Assembly: GCA_024699355.1 (NCBI GenBank)
Contig: JAILPR010000208.1
Location: 1 to 33,239, forward strand
Source of the DNA: Lachnospiraceae bacterium
Lineage (GTDB): Bacteria > Bacillota > Clostridia > Lachnospirales > Lachnospiraceae
Length of the DNA stretch: 33,239 nucleotides
Direction of reading: 5' to 3'
The translations under genes and the position numbers were made by a program. Every line of letters begins with the position of its first letter. Position 1 is the stretch's first letter. The notes under the pieces were generated by a model. It had not been told where the DNA came from and did no database searches. It saw only the letters and a program-made list of their open reading frames with translations. This document shows, in pieces, positions 16,742 to 26,301 of this stretch.

Positions 16742-18406
16742 TCACACATCCTTTACTTCAAAATAATCAAAATCCGCATAGATTCCGGCACCGGTCAGAT
16801 CCTGCGCACACAGCCCGATCATCGCTCCGCTGAACCACCCCTGAAGACAGGCTTCATCCGAAAGAAACGACGCATCGATCCGTGGGCCGATCAGGGTCAG
16901 CGGTAACTCACCGCCCTGCGGCGCAGCGCACACGCGATACGAAAACTGCGCATCGCCATCCCGCATGGCCACATGCAGCACCACATCTCCTTCCGGCAGG
17001 GTCAGCGGCTCTGTCAGGTATGTAACCACTTTGTTTTCATATTTCAGAAGCTGCAGGCATCTCCCCAGGTCTTCATCGAAGCTCACATGCAGATACAGGT
17101 AATTTTCCGTATCGTACAGCAGGATCAATCCTGCCATCTGCTTAAAGGATGTTGGGGCAAAGGACAGCAATGTCTCTGCTTCCATCCGGTAGGACGTCAT
17201 GCGTCGTGCGATCAGGCTCTGGGAAAAAAGCGAAGATAAGCCGCTTCGCCCGTACATGCGAAGCCATCCGGGGCGCGCGCGCAGCGAGCAGTAGGTATCT
17301 CCCATCGGGATACGCAGCGACTGATAGTCCAGATCGAGCGCGGCGCTGTCAAAGTCATCCCGTTGCAGCGCAGCACCCGGCGCAGTGCCCTGCGTAGCGG
17401 CCACCGGTGCGGCGACATATGTCTGCGGCACGCTGGTCACCTCTTTGGTCGCAGCCGCATACAGATACGGCCAGCCATCGTCTTTCCAGATCACCTGCTG
17501 GATCGCGGTCTCTCTGCCGAGCATATAGCGGTCTGCGCCTGCAAAGCGCGGCGCATCCGGCGGATTTTTGCGTCCGCTTTTTCGTCCGCACAAATGCACC
17601 ATATACCACTCGCCATCCGGACTCTCCACCAGGTCGGCATGCCCGGATTTTTGCAACAGAATCTCCGGAAAGTGGCGGGACGTCATGATGGAGTAGGCTT
17701 CTCCCCTCTCCCGGCGCGCCGGCGGATCCTGCTTCATCTCATACGGTCCCCAAAGATTTTTAGAGCGAAGGATCGATTGCCCGTGCGCTTCTCCCGTTCC
17801 GGTGTCCGCACAGAAGAGATAGTACAGACCGTCTTTTTTGAAGATGTGCGGCCCTTCCAGGAAAATGTCGGAGGCGGTATAAATGTCTTTGGCTTCCCCG
17901 ATCATGCGCTGTGCCACCGGGTCATATTCCTGAAGGATGATGCGGCCGGCATATTTTTTCGGCACCCGGTGATCGGTGACCATGGAAACCATATATTTCC
18001 TGCCATCCGTATCGTGAAAGAGCGAAGGATCAAAGCCGAAGTTCGATAATGCGACCGGCTCGCTCCAGGGACCATGGATGTCGGTCGCGGTCACCAGGAA
18101 GTTTTCGGTATCGTACATATTGCAGTAAAAGGAGCGCACGATGGTATAGACCAGATAAAAGGTCCCGTGATCATAGGTCAGGCAGGGCGCCCAAATGCCC
18201 TGTGAAGGACCAACGCCACGAAGGTCCAGTTGGCTGATGCGATCCAGCGGATACTCGATCAGCTCCCAGTGCTCCAGGTCTTTGGAATGATGCAGCCGCA
18301 CTCCCGGCCACCATTCAAAGGTCGATGTCGCGATATAATAGTCCTCTCCCACCCGGATGATCGATGGATCCGGATGAAAGCCCCGCAGGATCGGATTTGC
18401 TATCAT
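16742..18406 (-). CDS. GH43 beta-xylosidase/alpha-L-arabinofuranosidase-like enzyme
   Basis: NPILRGFHPDPSIIRVGEDYYIATSTFEWWPGVRLHHSKDLEHWELI ... GIWAPCLTYDHGTFYLVYT ... FDPSLFHDTDGRKYMV ... EGPHIFKKDGLYYLF. Confidence 0.93.
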   Translation of the reverse strand: MIANPILRGFHPDPSIIRVGEDYYIATSTFEWWPGVRLHHSKDLEHWELIEYPLDRISQLDLRGVGPSQGIWAPCLTYDHGTFYLVYTIVRSFYCNMYDTENFLVTATDIHGPWSEPVALSNFGFDPSLFHDTDGRKYMVSMVTDHRVPKKYAGRIILQEYDPVAQRMIGEAKDIYTASDIFLEGPHIFKKDGLYYLFCADTGTGEAHGQSILRSKNLWGPYEMKQDPPARRERGEAYSIMTSRHFPEILLQKSGHADLVESPDGEWYMVHLCGRKSGRKNPPDAPRFAGADRYMLGRETAIQQVIWKDDGWPYLYAAATKEVTSVPQTYVAAPVAATQGTAPGAALQRDDFDSAALDLDYQSLRIPMGDTYCSLRARPGWLRMYGRSGLSSLFSQSLIARRMTSYRMEAETLLSFAPTSFKQMAGLILLYDTENYLYLHVSFDEDLGRCLQLLKYENKVVTYLTEPLTLPEGDVVLHVAMRDGDAQFSYRVCAAPQGGELPLTLIGPRIDASFLSDEACLQGWFSGAMIGLCAQDLTGAGIYADFDYFEVKDV

Positions 18407-18478
18407 TTTCTGCCTCCGTATCAGATCGTGCGGCGCTTTTTGCGGCCGCAGGATTCGCTGTTATTCTGTTTTTACTCT

Positions 18479-18521
18479 AAAAAAACCGGCAGTGATATGA
18501 AATATCATCATCTGCCGGTTT
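18479..18521 (-). terminator. Intrinsic terminator between GH42-1 and GH43
   Basis: Minus strand AAACCGGCAG ... CTGCCGGTTTTTTTAG, 10-bp stem plus U-tract. Confidence 0.85.
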
Positions 18522-18554
18522 ACTGAACTATTCTGTTATTTAGGCTGCGATATG

Positions 18555-20579
18555 CTACTTACAAAGAACGCCTGCCTCAAAAGGCGCAAGACGCATCGTT
18601 CCGTAAATGGAAGAGCCGTTGATCAGATTCTCTCCTTCGATATGCGGGATAAATACCTCCTGATCGGAAACATTTAAATAAAATGCATAGCAGGTATCTC
18701 CCAGATATCGCTCATGATATTCCACGCCGTCCGGAAGCTCCTGCATCGGGATCTGACACGCTGCAAGGAGTTTTTTCAAATAGATCGTCTGCTGCGCCCT
18801 GCTGCCTCTGGCGGCAACATAATAGGCTTTGCCCTTGCCATAGTCTTTGACGGTCAGCGCAGGCTGATCCTTGTAAAAGTCCCCGGTATAGCTTGCCAGA
18901 ACCTTGGCATCCTGCAGGCGCAGGATCTCTGCATAGTCCTGCACTTCCCAGACGGAGCCGTCCGCAAAACGCATGCCGTTTCGATCCTTCGGATAGAGCG
19001 TATCGATCTCCTCACTGATCACGCCGAAAAGTTCCGATAAGCCATCTCCCGGAAAGCCGCCGAGATAGCAAAGCGTCTGCTCATCCACATAGCCGGTCAG
19101 ATAGGTCGCTACCAGTCTTCCGCCCTGTGAGACATAAGCTTTGAGACGATCTGCCATGCCCGGTTTTAAGAGATAGAGCATCGGTGCAAAGACCAGATCA
19201 TAGACGCCAAGGTCCTCGGTCACCGGGATCACATCCGCATCCACGCCAAGGGATAATAAATCTTTGTAGAGATTGACGCAGGTCGTTTCATAATTTTTGG
19301 TGTGCTTCGATAAGCCCATCATATCGTTGATCGCCCAGCGGTTGTCCCAGTCAAAAAGGATCGCCACACGGTTCTTTGGCAGAGAACCAAGCGCGCCTTT
19401 GATCTTTTCCAGGTCATCCGAAACCTCCCTGACCTCTCGAAATACTCTGGTATCATCCGTGCCGAGGTGATCGATGACCGCACCGTGGTACTGCTCGAAG
19501 GCACCTCTGCCTTTCCGCCACTGGAAATACTGCACGGTATCCGAACCGCAGGCCACCGCCTGCAGGCAGGAAATGCGATGCATCCCCGGACGCTTTAATT
19601 TGTTATAGTCGTGCCAGTTGACCAGACTCGGAGTGCTTTCCATCAGCATGAACGGACGATCTTTTTTCATCGACCGCATCAGTGAATGTTCAAAGGCCGT
19701 ATCGCCCATGGTTTCCGCAAAGGACTCACTGTCGTTGCCGAATCTCGGATACGAATCCCAGGAGATCACATCCAGTTCTTTGGCCATCTCATGATAGTCC
19801 AGCCCGCCAAAGAGCCACATGAAATTCGTCGTCACCATGGCCTCCGGTGTCGCTTCCCGCACAGCGTTGATCTCCGCTTTCATAAAGTCGATCGTATTGG
19901 CGGACGTAAACCGCCTCCATGCCAGATTTAACCCCATGACACTGCGCTCACCGTTGGCATAGGGCGGCTCTACCTGGTCAAAGGACTGATAACAGTGACT
20001 CCAGAAGGTCGTCCACCAGGCGTGATTGAGCGCCCGCACATCTCCGTGGAACATCTCTTTGACAAAGCCGCGGAACTTCTCCGCACAGGCATCACAGTAG
20101 CACTCGCCGCCGAATTCATTGGAGATGTGGAACATCAAAAAGCCCGGATGATGCCCGAACTTCTCCGAGAGCTTCCGATCCAGGATCGCCACTTTCTCCC
20201 GATAGATCGGAGAGGTCATACAATGATTGTGTCTGACCCCGTGGTGATTGCGAACACCTCTGTCGCTGACACGCATCGCCTCCGGATATTTCTCATCCAG
20301 CCATGCCGGTCTGGCTCCGGACGGTGTCGCCAGGATAAAGTAGATGCCGTTTTCGTACAGGCGATCTACGATCTCTTCCAGCCAGTCAAAGGTAAACTGT
20401 CCTTCCTCCGGTTCATAGACGGCCCAGGAGAAAACGCCGAGCGTCACACAATTGACGCCTGCCTTCTTCATCATGCGCACATCTTCTTCTAAAATATCCG
20501 GTCGATCCAGCCATTGTTCCGGGTTATAGTCCCCTCCGTGAACAAAGCCATCCACCTGTGGAAACAGCTTCTTTACCAC
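18555..20579 (-). CDS. GH42 beta-galactosidase-type enzyme (copy 1)
   Basis: GGDYNPEQWLDRPDILEEDVRMMKKAGVNCVTLGVFSWAVYEPEEGQFTFDWL; acid/base segment HISNEFGGECYCDAC; nucleophile segment LMESTPSLVNW. GTG start. Confidence 0.94.
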   Translation of the reverse strand: MVKKLFPQVDGFVHGGDYNPEQWLDRPDILEEDVRMMKKAGVNCVTLGVFSWAVYEPEEGQFTFDWLEEIVDRLYENGIYFILATPSGARPAWLDEKYPEAMRVSDRGVRNHHGVRHNHCMTSPIYREKVAILDRKLSEKFGHHPGFLMFHISNEFGGECYCDACAEKFRGFVKEMFHGDVRALNHAWWTTFWSHCYQSFDQVEPPYANGERSVMGLNLAWRRFTSANTIDFMKAEINAVREATPEAMVTTNFMWLFGGLDYHEMAKELDVISWDSYPRFGNDSESFAETMGDTAFEHSLMRSMKKDRPFMLMESTPSLVNWHDYNKLKRPGMHRISCLQAVACGSDTVQYFQWRKGRGAFEQYHGAVIDHLGTDDTRVFREVREVSDDLEKIKGALGSLPKNRVAILFDWDNRWAINDMMGLSKHTKNYETTCVNLYKDLLSLGVDADVIPVTEDLGVYDLVFAPMLYLLKPGMADRLKAYVSQGGRLVATYLTGYVDEQTLCYLGGFPGDGLSELFGVISEEIDTLYPKDRNGMRFADGSVWEVQDYAEILRLQDAKVLASYTGDFYKDQPALTVKDYGKGKAYYVAARGSRAQQTIYLKKLLAACQIPMQELPDGVEYHERYLGDTCYAFYLNVSDQEVFIPHIEGENLINGSSIYGTMRLAPFEAGVLCK

Positions 20580-20583
20580 GCTT

Positions 20584-22668
20584 TTACCCTCTTATCTTTC
20601 CTGCAACATATACATCGTTTGCATTGATCATGATCCTGCCGGTCAGCTCTTCTCCCGTCGTCAGGAGGCGGTAGCGGTCTTTTCCCAGATCCACCCACCG
20701 TTTGTCGCCGGCATGATTCATTATAAACAACACCGGCCCTTCTTTACCATCCCGAATCGTCATCTCAATGCCTTCTTCAAACCGGTAAGGGGCACAAAGC
20801 CCTGCCGATGCGCAGATGTTCTCCATCAGTGCATCCAGAAATTCCTGTTCGGGCGCTGTCCCGATGTAGTAGGCTTCTCCATTGCCATAAGAATTGACAC
20901 AGATCGCCGGCATTCCGGCATAGAAGTCCTCTCCGTATCCGGCAAGTACCTTCGCCCCAAGGTCAGCATGGATCAGGTCGCACAAAAAGCCGCACGGGGC
21001 CTGGTCCGGAAGCGGCGGCGCCGCATGGTCGCGCTCACCTGCTGTCGAAGCACCCGCTGCCGAAGCGCCGGCAAAGTGTTTCTTCCCCTCCGCGGTCAGC
21101 ACCAGTGTATTGTGTTCATAAGGGCGCAGCGCATCGGTCTCTTCCACGCGCAGTCCCAGAACGTCTTTGAATTTCCCCGGATATTCACCATAAACACAAC
21201 GGTCATTCTCATCTGCGATGCCGCAAAGTTCGGTCGTCACAAAGATCCCGCCGCCGCGCACATAGTCCGTGATGCGCTCTGCGATATCTCCCCTGCACAT
21301 ATAGAGCATCGGTGCCACCACAAGCTGATATGACGAAAGATCGGCATCAAAGGGTACAAAGTCGACCGCGATATTTTGACGAAACAGCGTCTCATAATAG
21401 GTCGATACGGTCTTTAGATAATCCAGGTCTTTGGACGGGCCGCTGGCCAGTTCCAGCGCCCACCAGTTATTCCAGTCAAAGAGGATTGCAGCCTTTGCCC
21501 TGCTGCGTGCGGTCAGGAACGCATCCCCGATTCTCTCCAGCTCTTCTCCGAGCGCCGTGCACTCCCGAAAGACGCGGGTATCATCCCGTCCCGCATGGCT
21601 GATCAGTGCGCCGTGGAATTTTTCCTGCCCGCCGATCGACTGACGCATCTGGAAAAACAGACAGGTATCGGCGCCGTGCGCCATCGCCTGATACGAAAGC
21701 ATGCGCACCTCTCCGGGGCGCTTTAAGCGATTATACGGCTGCCAGTTCTGCTGATTGGGTGACTGCTCGGTTAAGACAAAGGACTGCCCGCCCTTTAAAC
21801 CGCGCATGATGTCATGCTTCATCGCCACAAAGTACGGCGGATCATCCGGCCACGGATAATTATCCCAGCCGATCATATCCAGGTGCTTTGCCATCGTAAA
21901 CTGATCCAGCTTCTTGATGAAGCCGGACATGTTGGTCAGGATCGGGATCTCCGGATTGTAGGACTTTAAGACATCATATTCATTCTGAAAGCACGATGCG
22001 GTAGAGTCTGTCACAAAGCGCATATAATCCAGCTGGATCGTCGGATTGAAACGATAATCATCGTTTAACTCTGTCGGCAGCGTCACCTCTTCCACGTCCG
22101 TTAAGGTCCTGCCCCAAAAGCTTGTATGCCAGCGCGTATTCAGTTCTTCCAAGGTCCCGTAGCGCGCCATGAGCCACTCCCGGAACTTTTTCTGACAGGT
22201 CGGGCAGTAACAGTAGGTGCCGTATTCGTTGGATACATGCCACATCGCCAGTGCCGGATGATGCGCATATCGCTTTGCCATCTCTCCGGCGATCGCCGCT
22301 GCCCTCTCCCGATACTTTGCGCTGTTGACGCAGAAAAAGACTCTCATGCCGTGGGTCCGCTTTCTTCCCTGGATATCCACCGGCAATACCTCCGGATACT
22401 TCGTGGAGAGCCAGGCCGGCTGCGCCGTGGTCGGTGTCGCAAGGCACACCCGGATCCCGTTGGCCCAGATCTCATCGATGATCTCATCAAGCCAGCCAAA
22501 GTCATAGACCCCCTCTTTCGGTTCCAGCTTTGCCCAGGAAAAAACAGGGAGTGTCAGGAGATTGACATGTGCCTTTTTGAACAGTTTCATATCTTCGTGG
22601 ATCGTCTCTTTGTCCCACTGATCCGGATTATAGTCTCCGCCGTAATAGATTTTGGTCGCTTGTTTCAC
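20584..22668 (-). CDS. GH42 beta-galactosidase-type enzyme (copy 2)
   Basis: GGDYNPDQWDKETIHEDMKLFKKAHVNLLTLPVFSWAKLEP; HVSNEYGTYCYCPTC; VLTEQSPNQQNWQPY. The ORF-track start (22794) overlaps the neighbouring gene; GTG at 22668 after AAAGGAAC is a better start. Confidence 0.93.
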   Translation of the reverse strand: MKQATKIYYGGDYNPDQWDKETIHEDMKLFKKAHVNLLTLPVFSWAKLEPKEGVYDFGWLDEIIDEIWANGIRVCLATPTTAQPAWLSTKYPEVLPVDIQGRKRTHGMRVFFCVNSAKYRERAAAIAGEMAKRYAHHPALAMWHVSNEYGTYCYCPTCQKKFREWLMARYGTLEELNTRWHTSFWGRTLTDVEEVTLPTELNDDYRFNPTIQLDYMRFVTDSTASCFQNEYDVLKSYNPEIPILTNMSGFIKKLDQFTMAKHLDMIGWDNYPWPDDPPYFVAMKHDIMRGLKGGQSFVLTEQSPNQQNWQPYNRLKRPGEVRMLSYQAMAHGADTCLFFQMRQSIGGQEKFHGALISHAGRDDTRVFRECTALGEELERIGDAFLTARSRAKAAILFDWNNWWALELASGPSKDLDYLKTVSTYYETLFRQNIAVDFVPFDADLSSYQLVVAPMLYMCRGDIAERITDYVRGGGIFVTTELCGIADENDRCVYGEYPGKFKDVLGLRVEETDALRPYEHNTLVLTAEGKKHFAGASAAGASTAGERDHAAPPLPDQAPCGFLCDLIHADLGAKVLAGYGEDFYAGMPAICVNSYGNGEAYYIGTAPEQEFLDALMENICASAGLCAPYRFEEGIEMTIRDGKEGPVLFIMNHAGDKRWVDLGKDRYRLLTTGEELTGRIMINANDVYVAGKIRG

Positions 22669-22687
22669 TGTAGTTCCTTTCCACCGG

Positions 22688-25600
22688 TCAATTGTCGTAT
22701 ACCGGCACCATGGTTTCGATATAAGGTTCTTTGGTGATGCCTGTTGCAGGTACCTGTAAATGCGTGGAGGCGCCATCCTTGCGCTCCCAGACAAGCGTTG
22801 TCACCGCTTCAAGCAGGAGCGTATTTTTGCCGCTTTGCAAATGCTTCGTCAGATCGATACACCCCGGGAAGCCGCAGATCCAGCCCAGCTCCCGCTGATT
22901 CAAGGTCACCTTCACCGCATCGGATGCTTCCGGCAGGTGCAGTACATACGCCCGTTGTTCCCCGGCTTTCTCGATCTCGACCTCTCCCTCATAGCGATAC
23001 GTCCCGACAAAGGACGGATCATACGCCGGCGTATTGAGCGGCGGGTAGTCTCCCGGTGCTAAGATCTGCAGTTGCCGTTCCAAAGAGTCTCCCATCGCTT
23101 TGGCAGACAGGGTCCAGGGGATGTGCAGATTTTTTCGATTGATGCACTGTTTCGCCACCGGAAGGCCGTCGGCGCTCTCTTTCCGGAACCGTAGAAAAAG
23201 TGCCTGCCCGGGCAGGAGTTTCAGCGATACGCCGCCTTTTGGCACCGCAAAGGACTCCATCCGATCGCTCCAGGGATCATACTGCTCCCACAGACGATAG
23301 GCAGGATCCTTTGGCATCACGCGGACCCGGACTGTCTCATCGATACTTTCATTAAACCACATCGTGGTCAGCGTTTCACCCGCCTTCATACAAAAGGAAC
23401 GCAATGCCCTGTGCATCCCGGAGATGTCAAATGCGTCTCTCTGCAGTCTCGCACACAGTGCATCCGCATCCGCAACGATCTGCACGGCATCCGCAAACGC
23501 CGCAGGGACCATCTCGTGCGATAGCATCTGCTTGGGGAGCTGCCGCATCAGATAGATCGGCAGGCCTTCTTTTCCGGCCCGGATCACAAACTCCGCTGTC
23601 TGCGCATCGAGATATTCCCGGTATGGCAAAATCAGTGCCCCAAAGCAGACGCCGTTGATCCAAAGTTTCCCTTCGCGGAAATGGCATCCCGGCGCATCCG
23701 CCATACAGGCACTCAGGTCATCTTCCGTGACGAGGTCAAAATCCATCTGGTGCTCCATCAGCGCCCTTGCCGTAGTCTGAAACAGCTCGCACTCACCGCC
23801 GGACCACTCGGCCTCGGCATGATACAGGATCGCGGCCTCCGCGACATGGATGCCGCCGGATAAAAAGCGCGCCGCATGATTCATATAGCGCATCAGCTGC
23901 GTAAAGCAGGCAAACCCCGGATGTTTGCCCTGTACATAAAAGTGCGGCGGGCAGTCCCGGTCCGGATAGACCATGGAAAACGCATGCGGTGTAAACTCAT
24001 TGATCCCGCGCACCAGCATATGATCGGTCAGCCACTTCATCAGACTGTTGCCTTCCGCCCAGCCGTAATTTCCAAAGATCTCACACAAGGCTCTTCCCCG
24101 TTTATTTTCCTGCAGGTGTGCTGCCGATGCCGCGAGCTTTGCCAGACCGAAATGGAAAAATTCTCCGTCCCGGTCTCCTGCGATCCACTGGTGGACAGGC
24201 TCCGTAAAGCCCGGCACGATCTGATGATGTACCACATCGATGCCGGCCATGTGCTGGCCCTGCATTTCTCTGAAATAATGCCCGATGCTGCATCCCATGC
24301 GCGTATGGGCATTGTCATCCTCAATGATATGACCGATGTATGCTACGCCGTGCTCCCTGCACCAGGCACCGATCTGTCCGGAAAAACACTCCTTGACCAG
24401 CATCGTCATCCGGTCCATATAGGTGCTGCGTACAAGCGGTGTCTGTGCGCCTGCGTCATACCAGAGCGCGATGAGATTCTGTAAAAACTCCGTGCCCCAA
24501 AGACCACGCAACCGCTCTTCCAAAGCACTGCTCCAGGGCAGCTTTTGATCCCGGATGCCAAGCGTATCATCAAAGGGATAGCCTTTGACGTTGCCAAGCT
24601 CCGGCTCATCGGAGAAAAAGCCTGCAAAAGTCGTCCCAAAGTCATCTTTGAAATGCGCATAATGCGTTTCGTACACTTCATCGATCAATACCCGCACGGA
24701 GGAAGCATCGATCAGGTTCATATAGTCTTCTCTGCCGCCACCGTTCTGCGTCGTATAAAGGACAAAGAGACGGTATGGCCCTTTGGGCAGATCAAAGTAG
24801 ACAAAGCCGTTTGCGATCTTCTCCGTCAGATCGATCGCACCGTCCATGGACACTGCCAGGGTTTGCCCATCCGGCTTTGGCAGTGCCAGAACGCCCAACA
24901 GTTCTCCCCCCTGATAAAACGGCTCGATCAGCACCGCGCCCTGCCTGCAGGGTCCATAGATGTCCATATGGCGCTCCGCCAGATACCATTTTTTCTTTTC
25001 CGGACACCTCTCAAATGCCCCATTGGCATGACCGGTCGGGAACTTGTCATCATCCAGGATCCAGACGCGCATGCCTTCTTCTTTGGCGCGCTTTAGGACA
25101 AACGCTACCCGCTCCCACCAGGGCTCTTTGCAAAAGCCCGGAAACGGCCTCGACTCTAAACAGAGTTCTTTGATCCCGCATTCCCTGATCGCGCGGATCT
25201 CCCGATCGATCTCTTCGATCCCTTCGCCCTTCATCCACAGAAACGGGCGGATATGGCTATCCTCTTCAAACGGCTGATCCGAAGCGACGCAGATCGTACG
25301 GAATTCTCCGTAGGCATCCGTCGGATCGCCCGCCTTCCAGGGACGCGTTCCGCAATAGAAATGATACAGCCGCTTTCCGTCGTACACGATCGATGCTTTA
25401 TGGGCATGTCCGCAGTCATTCTCTCCCGGCATGCCAAACGGGATAACCGGATCTGTTGCTTTTTCCCAATGGATCAGATCTTTGGAAAGGGCAAGGCCCT
25501 CCTGCGCATGTGCATGCCCATCCGGATACACTTTCCCGTAGCCGAAATAAAAATCCACAAAGTGATCGTGATCTTTGACGATATACGGATCCGAAACAAA

Positions 25601-26296
25601 CCGCTCATCCCAGCTTTCCGGATTCACGCGCAGTACCGGATTTTGCGGGCATCTCTCCCAGTGTTTCAGATCATCGGAATAGGCCATGCCGGTCTGCTCG
25701 ATCCAGCGCTCCTGCTGGTCTTTGGCATTGTAAAACATATACCAGCGGCCATTGTGCTCGATGATGCATGCTTTATACAGGCCGCCCCGCTCCCAGTCCG
25801 CACCGTCTTTCCAGGAAAAGACCGGCTCATCCGGATAATGCCAGGTAAGCAGTTCTTCATCATCGCACCATGCCAGGCCGATCTGCGCGGGACCGTTCTC
25901 ATAGCCGGTCGATGGATAAGAATGATAGACCATCCAGTATTTGCCATCGATCTTACGCAGCTTCGGGATCGACCAAAGATCATCACTCTCCTTGATGATC
26001 CAGGTGGCGGCACCGCCCACATGATCCCAGCGGGTATGATCATCGCTCCGCTTTAGGATCACCGCTTTGTGCTCCCAGTGCAGCAGGTCAGTGCTTGTGG
26101 CAAGGGCAGACTGATAGCCGATGCCATCATACCCGGTATAGAGCATGTAATAGCGATCCCTGTGCCAAAAGACAAACGGGATATCCACTGCTTTTTCGTC
26201 AAAGGCGCCTTTCTTTCCGGACCCCGTAAGGACAGGTGAGGAATACCTGTACGGTGTCTGATATGCCTGCAGGATCGGATCTGTGTTAGATATCAT
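22688..26296 (-). CDS. 1202-aa bimodular glycosidase: N-terminal five-bladed-propeller glycosidase module + GH106-like alpha-L-rhamnosidase barrel with C-terminal jelly-roll
   Basis: N-terminal blades (ALATSTDLLHWEHKAVIL, GLAWCDDEELLTWHYPDEPV, GMAYSDDLKHWERCPQNPVL, GLALSKDLIHWEKATDPVI). From about residue 348 there is SHIRPFLWMKGEGIEEIDREIRAIRECGIKELCLESRPFPGF ... MRVWILDDDKFPTGHANGAFE, then a C-terminal YRYEGEVEIEKAGEQRAYVLHLPEASDAVKVTLNQRELGWICGFPGCIDLTKHLQSGKNTLLLE sugar-binding fold. SD AAGGAG. Confidence 0.75.
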   Translation of the reverse strand: MISNTDPILQAYQTPYRYSSPVLTGSGKKGAFDEKAVDIPFVFWHRDRYYMLYTGYDGIGYQSALATSTDLLHWEHKAVILKRSDDHTRWDHVGGAATWIIKESDDLWSIPKLRKIDGKYWMVYHSYPSTGYENGPAQIGLAWCDDEELLTWHYPDEPVFSWKDGADWERGGLYKACIIEHNGRWYMFYNAKDQQERWIEQTGMAYSDDLKHWERCPQNPVLRVNPESWDERFVSDPYIVKDHDHFVDFYFGYGKVYPDGHAHAQEGLALSKDLIHWEKATDPVIPFGMPGENDCGHAHKASIVYDGKRLYHFYCGTRPWKAGDPTDAYGEFRTICVASDQPFEEDSHIRPFLWMKGEGIEEIDREIRAIRECGIKELCLESRPFPGFCKEPWWERVAFVLKRAKEEGMRVWILDDDKFPTGHANGAFERCPEKKKWYLAERHMDIYGPCRQGAVLIEPFYQGGELLGVLALPKPDGQTLAVSMDGAIDLTEKIANGFVYFDLPKGPYRLFVLYTTQNGGGREDYMNLIDASSVRVLIDEVYETHYAHFKDDFGTTFAGFFSDEPELGNVKGYPFDDTLGIRDQKLPWSSALEERLRGLWGTEFLQNLIALWYDAGAQTPLVRSTYMDRMTMLVKECFSGQIGAWCREHGVAYIGHIIEDDNAHTRMGCSIGHYFREMQGQHMAGIDVVHHQIVPGFTEPVHQWIAGDRDGEFFHFGLAKLAASAAHLQENKRGRALCEIFGNYGWAEGNSLMKWLTDHMLVRGINEFTPHAFSMVYPDRDCPPHFYVQGKHPGFACFTQLMRYMNHAARFLSGGIHVAEAAILYHAEAEWSGGECELFQTTARALMEHQMDFDLVTEDDLSACMADAPGCHFREGKLWINGVCFGALILPYREYLDAQTAEFVIRAGKEGLPIYLMRQLPKQMLSHEMVPAAFADAVQIVADADALCARLQRDAFDISGMHRALRSFCMKAGETLTTMWFNESIDETVRVRVMPKDPAYRLWEQYDPWSDRMESFAVPKGGVSLKLLPGQALFLRFRKESADGLPVAKQCINRKNLHIPWTLSAKAMGDSLERQLQILAPGDYPPLNTPAYDPSFVGTYRYEGEVEIEKAGEQRAYVLHLPEASDAVKVTLNQRELGWICGFPGCIDLTKHLQSGKNTLLLEAVTTLVWERKDGASTHLQVPATGITKEPYIETMVPVYDN

Positions 26297-26301
26297 GGTT
26301 G

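Noticed and set aside
17363-18049. Plus-strand 228-aa ORF
   Set aside because: Antisense shadow of the GH43 gene with no initiation signals.
22669-22794. 126-nt N-terminal extension of GH42 copy 2 as listed in the ORF track
   Set aside because: Overlaps the upstream 1202-aa gene by more than 100 nt; the GTG at 22668 has a good SD and begins the conserved GH42 N-terminus.
20713-26056. Several plus-strand ORFs of 180-267 aa (20713, 22126, 23876, 24545, 25253)
   Set aside because: All lie antisense to confidently assigned GH42 and fusion-enzyme genes.
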